DNA of 64,000 nt, from assembly GCA_014649555.1 (NCBI GenBank), contig BMTG01000001.1, positions 1,054,001 through 1,118,000 on the forward strand, given 5' to 3'. Both the position numbers and the translations under genes were made by a program. Position 1 is the first letter of the stretch. Each line of letters opens with the position of its first letter. The notes under the pieces were generated by a model. That model was not told where the DNA came from, did not search any database, and worked only from the letters and a program-made list of their open reading frames with translations. Source of the DNA: Streptomyces globisporus. GTDB taxonomy: Bacteria > Actinomycetota > Actinomycetes > Streptomycetales > Streptomycetaceae. Positions 36,201 to 45,235 of this stretch are shown piece after piece.

Positions 36201-37157
36201 ATGCGTACACCCTCCCCCGTCCTGTCCGTTGCCCCACTGGTGCTGCCCACCCCCGACCGCGCCGCGGACCTAGAGCTCCGCGTCTCCCTGCCGCTGCCCC
36301 CGACCGGCGCCGAGGCACCCGGGGACGGGGACCGGCTGCCGGTCATCCTGCTCTCGCACGGTCAGGGCCACTCGAACAACCTCTCCTCGCTCAACGGCTA
36401 CGCCCCCCTCGTCGCGTTCTGGGCAGCGCACGGGTTCGCCGTGATCCAGCCGACCCACCTCAGCTCGACAACGCTGAGCCTGCCGCCCGAGACCCCCGGC
36501 GCACCCATGCACTGGCGCTCCCGCGCCGAGGACATGTCGCGCCTCATCGACCGGTTCGACGAGATCGAGGCGGGCGTCCCCGGACTCGCCGGCCGCCTGG
36601 ACCGGGACCGGATCGCCGTCGTCGGGCACTCGATGGGCGCCCACACGGCGGGCCTCCTGCTGGGCGCGAGCCTCACCGATCCGGATGACGGTACGGAGGT
36701 GGAGCTGGCTGATCCGCGGATCAAGGCGGGCGTGGTGCTGGCCGGACCCGGCCGGGGCGGCGACGCGATCACCCCGCCCATGGCGGAGGCGCTGCCGTTC
36801 CTCACCACCACGGACTTCTCCCGGATGGCGACGCCGACGCTCGTGGTCAGGGGCGAGAAGGACGAGTCCGCCCATCTGACGGTGATGGGCCCGGACTGGC
36901 ACGCCGACCCGTACGTCCTCGCCCCCGGCCCCAAGACCCTGCTCACCCTCTTCGCGGCGGAGCACGGCCTCGGCGGGATCTCCGGATACGACGTCGCCGA
37001 GACGACCGACGAGAACCCCGCACGCGTCGCCGCGCTCGCCCACCTCGCCTCCGCCTACCTGCGCAGCGTGCTGTACGCCGACGACGCCGCATGGCGGACG
37101 GCCGTCGAGGCGCATGCGACGGGCCCGGACGCGTTCGGACGGGTCGAGTCCAAGTAA
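36201..37157 (+). CDS. Alpha/beta hydrolase (PAF-acetylhydrolase/dienelactone-like)
   Basis: A 318-residue serine hydrolase. The nucleophile elbow GHSMG is near 152-156, with the oxyanion-side motif LLSHGQGHSNN (about 50). The catalytic acid is probably in RGEKDESAH and the histidine in AAEHGLGG. No signal peptide. A long GC-rich leader (36111-36200) separates promoter and start; AAGGG lies about ten bases before the ATG. Presumably induced by a ligand of the divergent TetR. Substrate unknown: esters, lactones or phospholipid-like molecules are possible. Confidence 0.88.
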   Translation: MRTPSPVLSVAPLVLPTPDRAADLELRVSLPLPPTGAEAPGDGDRLPVILLSHGQGHSNNLSSLNGYAPLVAFWAAHGFAVIQPTHLSSTTLSLPPETPGAPMHWRSRAEDMSRLIDRFDEIEAGVPGLAGRLDRDRIAVVGHSMGAHTAGLLLGASLTDPDDGTEVELADPRIKAGVVLAGPGRGGDAITPPMAEALPFLTTTDFSRMATPTLVVRGEKDESAHLTVMGPDWHADPYVLAPGPKTLLTLFAAEHGLGGISGYDVAETTDENPARVAALAHLASAYLRSVLYADDAAWRTAVEAHATGPDAFGRVESK

Positions 37158-37249
37158 AGCGGACGGGTCGTGCCGGCCGGCGCACGGCGGCAACAGGGTG
37201 GCCCCCGCCGGAGAGTCGACACTGTTGGCGAATCCCGGGCCTGAACGTG

Positions 37250-37291
37250 ACGTCGGCCTTCATGACCCGTTGTGGTCGTGAAGGCCGACGT
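37250..37291 (+). terminator. 13-bp hairpin upstream of the transposase remnant
   Basis: Perfect 13-bp arms (ACGTCGGCCTTCA 37250-37262 and complement 37279-37291, 16-base loop). Elements often carry such a structure at the 5' end to block read-through transcription from flanking genes into the transposase; it may also terminate the hydrolase mRNA. Confidence 0.6.
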
Positions 37292-37311
37292 TGTATTTGG
37301 GGAGGGTGTTG

Positions 37312-38750
37312 GTGTCCTTGCACGCCAAGAAGATCGACGGCGTTCCGGAGGAGACGGCCCGGGTGGCCCGGGCTGCGTTCCCAAAGGGCAGCCTGGCGAT
37401 GCGGATCCGTGACGAGTTGGGCGAGCTATTCCCGGACGCGGACTTCGCCGGGTTGTACCCGGCCAGGGGGAAGCCGGCCTGGTCGCCGGGCAGGCTGGCA
37501 CTGGTGTCGATCATGCAGTTCGCCGGGGGCCTCTCGGACCGGCAGGCCGCGGACGCTGTGCGCGGACGGCTGGACTGGAAGTACCTGCTGGGACTGGAAC
37601 TGGTCGATCCGGGGTTCGACCATTCCGTGCTCCCCGAGTTCAGGGACCGGCTGATCGCCGGAGATGCCGGGATTCAGCTCCTGGACCGGGTGCTTGAGGC
37701 CGCTGCGGAGCACGGGCTGCTCAAGGCCCGTGGCCGTGCGCGCACGGATTCCACGATCGTGCTGTCCGCCGCCCGGCAGACCGGCGGGCTGGTGCGGCTC
37801 GGTGAAAACTTTGCGTGCCGCACTGAACAGCGTGGCGACCCACGAGCCGGAGTGGCTGGCTGGGTGGGCTCCGCCTGAGTGGTTCGACCGGTACGCGATC
37901 CGGTTCGAGGACACCCGGCTTCCCAAGGGGAAGGCCAAACAGACCGAGCTGATCGAGCAGATCGGCGCCGACGGGCTGAGACTTCTTACAGCCCTGCACG
38001 CACCCGACGCCCCTGGGTCCCTACGGCTGCTTGACCGGGTCCAGAACCTTCGGCAGATGTGGAACCAGCAGTACTTCGTCGACAACGGACAAGTCCACCG
38101 CCGGGACCTCAAGGACCGCCCGCCGGGCGCGGACCGCCTGGTCACGCCCTACGACACCGACGCACGGGGCAGCGTAAAGCGAGGCATCTTCTGGGACGGC
38201 TACGAGGTCCACCTCACCGAGACCTGCGAGCCGGACAGCCCGAATCTGATCACCTACGTCGCCACGACCGCCTCCACCGCACAAGACGTGCGGCTGGTAG
38301 CCCCGATCCACGCCCACCTTGCTGAGCGCGACCTCCTGCCCGACCGTCACCTGGTCGACGCGGGCTACGCAACCGCCAGGGAAGTGGTCACCGCCCGCCG
38401 AAATCACAAAGTGACTCTGGTGGGCCCAATCCTCGCCTCCACCAGCTGGCAGACCAAGGACGGCGGCTTCTCCCAGGCAGACTTCGCCGTCGACGGGGAA
38501 AACCGGCAGGTGACCTGCCCCAACGGCGCAACCAGCAGCCGTTGGGCCGAAGACCGCTCCCAGGAGGGGACAGCCGTGGTCCGAGCACGGTTCCCGCCGT
38601 CTGCCTGCCGTCCCTGCAAGACCCGAGAGCAGTGCACCCGCTCCAACAGCCACGGCCATGAACTTCCACCGCCTCAATGCGTGGTGCACCGAAACCCCAC
38701 GAGCCCGCACACGAACATCTCGCCTGGCGGCCCTACGGCCCACCGACTAG
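37312..38750 (+). pseudogene. IS1182-family transposase, frameshifted and internally deleted
   Basis: Starts at GTG 37312, with GGGGAGG six bases upstream. The first frame encodes AKKIDGVPEETARVARAAFPKG...RARTDSTIVLSAARQ with the first catalytic Asp. An extra base in the AAAA at 37804-37807 shifts the frame; the remainder continues one frame over as TLRAALNSVATHEPEWL...TPYDTDARGS...GYEVHLTETCEP...VDAGYATA (second Asp) to CTRSNSHG. The typical C-terminus NFHRLNAWCTETPRARTRTSRL then appears at 38661-38750 in yet another frame. The intervening 80-90 residues, including the catalytic Glu region, are deleted. Non-functional. Confidence 0.88.
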
Positions 38751-38929
38751 CACTGGTAGGACCTTCTTCCGGATCACCCGGATCACCTCTGCCCCGGAAG
38801 GAAGACGGCCCCGGCCCATGGGCTGTTGCCCGGGTCCCGCACCCGTCAGCATGGAGGCTTCACCTAAGAGGTTTTGATATTTCTCCTCACGCTGGGCGGC
38901 CTTGGCCGCCGCTTTGAGCCCGGATCCGC
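38733..38929 (-). other. Intergenic tract with coding-like minus-strand fragment
   Basis: Between the transposase stop and dgdR there are about 200 bases with no complete gene. On the minus strand they translate without stops into a plausible fragment, KAAAKAAQREEKYQNLLGEA followed by a Gly/Pro stretch and EVIRVIRKKVLPVLVGGP, lacking a start. It may be the C-terminus of a gene destroyed by the element, or chance. I recognise no family. Confidence 0.3.
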
Positions 38930-38953
38930 TTCTGCATTCCTGGCCCGGTGAGC

Positions 38954-41286
<2,333 letters not shown>

Positions 41287-41406
41287 GGCTGGTCCTGGCG
41301 GATCGTCACCGGACGCGACACCCCGGCCGCCACGGGTCAGCGGGCGGGGTGCCGTGGGTGACGCGCCGCCGCGCGACGATGACCAGCACGTCGACACCCG
41401 GGTCCG

Positions 41407-42299
41407 TGAGCCTTTTCCCACCTCAGGTTGGGGCGTGGCGAAGAACGCGGACGGCCTTCACGATGTTGGTAATCCGGTTGGTGCTGCAGCGGAGCTTCCG
41501 CAGTGGGCGCCAGCCTTTCAGGACGGCCATGGCCTGCTCGCCGACGCACCGGATCTTGGCGTGGCTGCTGTTGTGTCGCCGCTTCCATCGCTTGAGCCGG
41601 CGGCCACGGAAGGAGACTCGGATCTGCCGGCCGGCGCCTTGGTACGCCTTGTCCGCCCAGCATTTCAGTCCCGGTGCGGCGAGCGCGTCGACGATCTCGT
41701 GCGTTCGTGCGGCCGTCAGGTCATGGGTGGAGCCGGGCAGGGCCGGGGATGCCCGGAGCAGTCGACCGAGCGGGTCGGTGAGGACCTGCACGTTCATGCC
41801 GTGCCGTTTGTGTTTGCCCGAGCAGTACGGGGCGTCGGCGGCAATCCGGTCGATCGGCAGCAGGGTGCCGTCCAGGATCACGAATGCCTTCGCCCGGGAT
41901 GTCTCCATCGCCTCGGCCAGGGTCGGTGCGAGAGCGGCCAGGACTTCGATGGCCTCGCGTATGTACCGGTAGACAGTCGCGATGCCGATTCCGAAACCGG
42001 CGGCAAGCTGGGCGTAGGTGTCTCCGCACCGCAGGTGGGCCAGGGCGAGCAGGGCCTGACGGCCGGCGGGCAGTCGTCGCCACCACGTACCGATCTCCCG
42101 GTGCCGAACTGCGAGCTGCTCGGTCAGGTACCGCAGGGTGCTGCTGGACAGATCGATCGAGGATGGGTACACAAGCACGAGAAGCTCTTGGCGGACACGG
42201 TGATCTTGGTCGAGAACCCGTCTACCAGGAGCTTCGTCGTTACGTACAGCCCGTTGACCCCCAACAGCTCGGCATCGCTGTCAGGTTGAAAAAGGCTCA
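41407..42299. mobile_element. IS5-like insertion sequence, complete
   Basis: About 893 bp bounded by 17-bp imperfect terminal inverted repeats: TGAGCCTTTTCCCACCT (41407-41423) and the complement of TGAGCCTTTTTCAACCT (42283-42299), 15 of 17 matching. One minus-strand DDE transposase gene fills most of it. I see no clear target-site duplication. The right end abuts the truncated MarR-like frame at base 42300. Confidence 0.85.
41423..42178 (-). CDS. IS5-family DDE transposase
   Basis: A 251-residue transposase that looks intact. The N-terminal helical domain has an HTH (DTYAQLAAGFGIGIATVYRYIREA). The DDE_4/HARBI-like catalytic core has VILDGTLLPID (first Asp), CWADKAYQGAG (second Asp) and a downstream Glu in RCVGEQAMAVLKGW. 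The start is the ATG giving MLVYPSSIDLSSSTLRYL, the usual beginning for this streptomycete subgroup. Its stop lies inside the left inverted repeat. No frameshift, so the element may still be active. Confidence 0.93.
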   Translation of the reverse strand: MLVYPSSIDLSSSTLRYLTEQLAVRHREIGTWWRRLPAGRQALLALAHLRCGDTYAQLAAGFGIGIATVYRYIREAIEVLAALAPTLAEAMETSRAKAFVILDGTLLPIDRIAADAPYCSGKHKRHGMNVQVLTDPLGRLLRASPALPGSTHDLTAARTHEIVDALAAPGLKCWADKAYQGAGRQIRVSFRGRRLKRWKRRHNSSHAKIRCVGEQAMAVLKGWRPLRKLRCSTNRITNIVKAVRVLRHAPT

Positions 42300-42581
42300 A
42301 TGACCCTCCCCGAGCTTCAGCGGGCCATGGCCTCGTACATCCGGCCCGAGGACGACCTCGCGGTCGAGGCCGAGGCGCTCGTACGGCGGGGCTGGCTGCG
42401 GCGCGACGCGGACGACAGGCTGTGGATCACGGAGGAGGGGGAGCAGGCCCGCCTCGATCTCAAGCGCAACGCTCCCGCGATGCGCGCCGCGCTCCACGAG
42501 GGGATCCCCGACGCGGACTTCGTCACCACCGTGAAGGTGCTGCGGCAGCTGGTGCGTAACGCCGGCGGGACAGCCGCCTGA
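42300..42581 (+). pseudogene. MarR-like regulator, 5' end removed by the IS
   Basis: 93 codons are readable from an ATG that begins at the first base beyond the IS right end. The sequence (MTLPELQRAMASYIRPEDDLAVEAEALVRRGWLRRDADDRLWITEEGEQARLDL, here quoted only in part as LVRRGWLRRD...LWITEEGEQARL) is the second half of a winged helix plus the C-terminal dimer helix of a MarR-type protein, normally about 140-150 residues. The N-terminal dimer helices and first HTH half are absent, and I could not find them left of the element. Possibly expressed from an IS-borne promoter as a fragment; most likely inactive. Confidence 0.75.
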
Positions 42582-42663
42582 CAGCAACGGTGGGTAGCGG
42601 CGCCTGTATCCGGTCCACCCCTCGCGGGCAAGCGGCCGTTCGGGGCCTTCTAGGCTGGGGATC

Positions 42664-43512
42664 ATGCTCACGACCCCCGCCTATGCCCTCGTCGCCACGG
42701 ACCTGGACGGCACCCTGCTGCGCCCCGACGACACCGTCAGCGCCCGGTCCCGTGCCGCGCTCGGTCTCGCCGCCGCCTCGGGCGCCCGGCATCTGATCGT
42801 GACCGGGCGGCCCGTCCCCGGCATACGGGCGCTGCTCGCGGACCTCGCGTACACCGGGCTCGTCGTCTGCGGGCAGGGCACCCAGCTCTACGACGCGGAC
42901 GCCGCGCGGCTGCTGCGCTCCGTCACCCTCGACCGGGAGGCCGCCGACACCGCGCTCGGCAAGATCGAGGCGGAGGTGGGGACCGTGTTCGCCGCCGTGG
43001 ACCAGGACGGCGTGGACGGGGTGACCCTGATCGAGGCCGGCTACCGGATGCCGAATCCGACGCTGCCCGCCCAACGCGTCAACTCCCGCGAGGCGTTGTG
43101 GGAGCGGCCCGTCATCAAGGTGCTGGTGCGCCACCCGGAACTGGGCGACGACGAACTCACCGCCGTCGCACGCGGGGCCGTGGGCGATCTGGCGACGGTG
43201 ACCATGGCGGGGCCGGGCACGGTGGAGCTGGCTCCGCGCGGGGTGGACAAGGGCACGGGTCTCGCGGCGGCCGCCGAGCTGCTGGGCATCGGGGCCGAGC
43301 GGACCGTCGCGTTCGGCGACATGCCCAACGACCTGCCGATGTTCGCCGGTTCGGGCCTTCGGGTGGCCATGGGCAACGCGCACCCGGAGCTGCGCGCGGC
43401 GGCCGACGAGGTGACCCTGTCGAACGCGGAGGACGGCGTCGCGGTGGTCCTGGAGCGGCTGTTCGGCACCGGAGGCGCGTCGAGTCGAACTCCGCCCTCC
43501 AGTTTGGTCTAG
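42664..43512 (+). CDS. Cof-type HAD-IIB phosphatase
   Basis: A 282-residue hydrolase of phosphorylated metabolites. Motif I is ALVATDLDGTLLRPDD (Asp13 and Asp15 in this numbering), motif II HLIVTGRP, motif III lysine in the VDKGTGLAAAAELLG region, and motif IV TVAFGDMPNDLPMF. A type IIB cap occupies about 85-190. TAGGCT at 42651-42656 places transcription start at the ATG, so the mRNA is probably leaderless. Its stop codon lies within a DasR-like palindrome. Substrate unknown (sugar phosphate or flavin/nucleotide phosphate). Confidence 0.93.
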   Translation: MLTTPAYALVATDLDGTLLRPDDTVSARSRAALGLAAASGARHLIVTGRPVPGIRALLADLAYTGLVVCGQGTQLYDADAARLLRSVTLDREAADTALGKIEAEVGTVFAAVDQDGVDGVTLIEAGYRMPNPTLPAQRVNSREALWERPVIKVLVRHPELGDDELTAVARGAVGDLATVTMAGPGTVELAPRGVDKGTGLAAAAELLGIGAERTVAFGDMPNDLPMFAGSGLRVAMGNAHPELRAAADEVTLSNAEDGVAVVLERLFGTGGASSRTPPSSLV

Positions 43513-43517
43513 ACCAA
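43504..43517. promoter_or_regulatory. DasR-type operator (dre) candidate
   Basis: TTGGTCTAGACCAA is a perfect 14-bp palindrome matching the core of the DasR-responsive element (consensus close to AYTGGTCTAGACCART), the GlcN6P-sensing GntR regulator of chitin and N-acetylglucosamine metabolism. It includes the TAG stop of the HAD gene. It lies about 125 bases upstream of the RTX gene, with a TAGGCT -10-like box at 43524-43529. Confidence 0.75.
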
Positions 43518-43642
43518 GGCGGGTAGGCTGCGGTCGCCCGCGTGGCGACCCCACCGCCACGCGCGGCGCTTGACATGCCCCTGCCCTCACCTGCTCCGTA
43601 ACGGCAGGCGGGCGGGCCCCCACGGACCCCCGAGGAGTTGTC

Positions 43643-44407
43643 GTGAAGCGCAAGAGGATGTCGGCCGTCGTGACCCTGCTCGCCACCGGCCTCGCCGTGT
43701 CCCCGGCCGTCGCGGCGCCCACCGCCGCCGAGGGCAAGGCCCGCGTCGGCGCCGACTGGGCGAAGCAGTCGATCACCTTCACCGCCGCCCCGGGGCAGGT
43801 CAACGACCTGCACGTGGTCCCGATGGACCAGGGTGACGGGGTCCGGCGGATCGGCTTCCGGGACGCGGTTCCGCTCCAGCCCGGCGACCACTGCACGTAT
43901 CTGGAACCGGGCGTCGAGACGTACGTCGTCTGCGAACTGCCCACCGACAGCGCCCGGCCGGACCGGATCGACGTCTTCCTCGGCGACGGCGACGACGAGA
44001 TCGCCACCAGCGACCCGGGCGTCGCCACCGTGAGCGGCGGCCCCGGTGACGACATGCTGCACGCCCACACCGCGCACACCGTGCGGGGCGACGCGGGCGA
44101 CGACATGGTCATGGGGCGCGTCGTCCTCGACGGCGGCGACGGCATGGACCACCTGATGGCCGTCGACGGCGACCAGTTCCTCCGGGGCGGCCGGGGTGAC
44201 GACATGATCGAGGCGTACGACGGCAAGGACGTCGTGTCCGCGGGCCCGGGCGACGACCACGTCATGGGCGGGGACGGCGACGACATCGTCTTCGGCGGCT
44301 CCGGGGACGACATGCTGCACGGCGAGGCGGGCGACGATGTGCTCGTCGGCGGCTCCGGGAAGGACACGGTCGAGGGCGGCCCGGGCCGGAACATCACGCT
44401 CCCCTGA
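43643..44407 (+). CDS. Secreted RTX-repeat calcium-binding protein
   Basis: A 254-residue exported protein. A Sec signal peptide (MKRKRM, hydrophobic core, AVA-AP cleavage near residue 25) is followed by a 90-residue N-terminal region with two cysteines (HCTYLEP, YVVCELP) that may form a disulfide. Residues 115-250 hold six to eight glycine/aspartate nonapeptides of the type GGxGDDxxx ([54 protein letters not shown]), which form Ca2+-binding beta-rolls. The start GTG has GAGGAG five bases upstream. No enzymatic domain is seen. A DasR-like site upstream suggests control by N-acetylglucosamine status. Confidence 0.93.
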   Translation: MKRKRMSAVVTLLATGLAVSPAVAAPTAAEGKARVGADWAKQSITFTAAPGQVNDLHVVPMDQGDGVRRIGFRDAVPLQPGDHCTYLEPGVETYVVCELPTDSARPDRIDVFLGDGDDEIATSDPGVATVSGGPGDDMLHAHTAHTVRGDAGDDMVMGRVVLDGGDGMDHLMAVDGDQFLRGGRGDDMIEAYDGKDVVSAGPGDDHVMGGDGDDIVFGGSGDDMLHGEAGDDVLVGGSGKDTVEGGPGRNITLP

Positions 44408-44434
44408 ACTACCGCGTGATGCCCCCGAACCGCT

Positions 44435-45184
44435 TCACCCCTGCGGCGGGTTGAGCTTGCGGAAGTAGGTCCAGCTCGTCTCGTTGGGCTCGCTCCACCG
44501 CTCCGGGGCGTGCGCGAACTCCGGGTGGTGGTCGGCGATGTGGGCCCGGGTGCGCTCGGGGACCTCGGTGTACGCGCCGAGCTTGCGGCCCCGGCAGTGG
44601 AAGGTGAGGCCGCCGGGCCGCTGCCCCCGGGCCATCCACGGCAGCCACGGGGACATCCGGCTCCACGACATGGTGGCCGGGACACTGGGGGCCTGGCCCG
44701 CCAGATCGGCGCGGTCCGCGAAGAACAGGAAGAGTTCCAGGGCCTTGTAGGTGTTCCCCGCCGAGTGCACCGGGTACTGGGCCACCGGCAGCGGCGACGG
44801 GTAGGCGAGCGGGATCTCCAGACTGAAGCAGACCTGGTCCCCGAGGTCGGTCGTCGGGATCGGGAACGGGCGCCATTTCTGGTTGGCCGGGTCGTTCCAG
44901 ACGTGCACCACCGGCAGGTCCTGCCAGGTCTCCAGGATCTCGCGGCTGACGGGATCCAGGTAGAACGCGGCTTCACGGGTGAGCAGTTGGTACGCGTCAG
45001 GACCTGCCTCGGCGTCCTCGACCAGGCGGGAGACGTTGAGGCCCTCGAAGCCGAAGACGCGCTGGTAGGGCTCGTCGGGGGCCCAGGAGTAGACGTCTCC
45101 GGACCACCAGTACGTGACCTCCTCGCCGTCGAGGGAGGCGCGGGTGCGGGCGAAGGAGCGGAGCAGCTCTGCGGGAGTCGTCAT
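44435..45184 (-). CDS. DUF1838-family protein
   Basis: A 249-residue protein matching the DUF1838 pattern. DGEEVTYWWSGDVYSWAPDEPYQRVFGFEGLNVSRLV is at the N-terminus, FYLDPVSREILETWQDL near 80, and ERTRAHIADHHPEFAHAP near the C-terminus. It is rich in aromatic residues. Biochemical role unknown. Start is ATG 45184 or an upstream in-frame GTG 45193; neither has a good ribosome site. It follows the SpoIIE-type phosphatase gene on the same strand after 51 bases, and converges with the RTX gene. Confidence 0.88.
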   Translation of the reverse strand: MTTPAELLRSFARTRASLDGEEVTYWWSGDVYSWAPDEPYQRVFGFEGLNVSRLVEDAEAGPDAYQLLTREAAFYLDPVSREILETWQDLPVVHVWNDPANQKWRPFPIPTTDLGDQVCFSLEIPLAYPSPLPVAQYPVHSAGNTYKALELFLFFADRADLAGQAPSVPATMSWSRMSPWLPWMARGQRPGGLTFHCRGRKLGAYTEVPERTRAHIADHHPEFAHAPERWSEPNETSWTYFRKLNPPQG

Positions 45185-45235
45185 GGGGACCACTCTGCGC
45201 GATCGGCGGGAGCGGCGGCCACGGCTGAGCGGGAT

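Larger units (their letters stand above)
37214..38750 (+). mobile_element. Degenerate IS1182-family element
   Basis: The element runs from about the GTCGACACTGTTGGCGA motif (37214-37230, which I take as the left end) to the transposase stop at 38750. The right terminal repeat is not recognisable, so the right boundary is uncertain. Both a frameshift and an internal deletion disable the single transposase gene. It inserted after the hydrolase gene. Confidence 0.7.

Noticed and set aside
37804-37807. Programmed frameshift in the IS1182 transposase
   Set aside because: Joining the frames needs +1, not the usual -1 slip, no suitable slippery heptamer or stop is present, and the gene is further broken by a deletion. 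A simple insertion is more likely.
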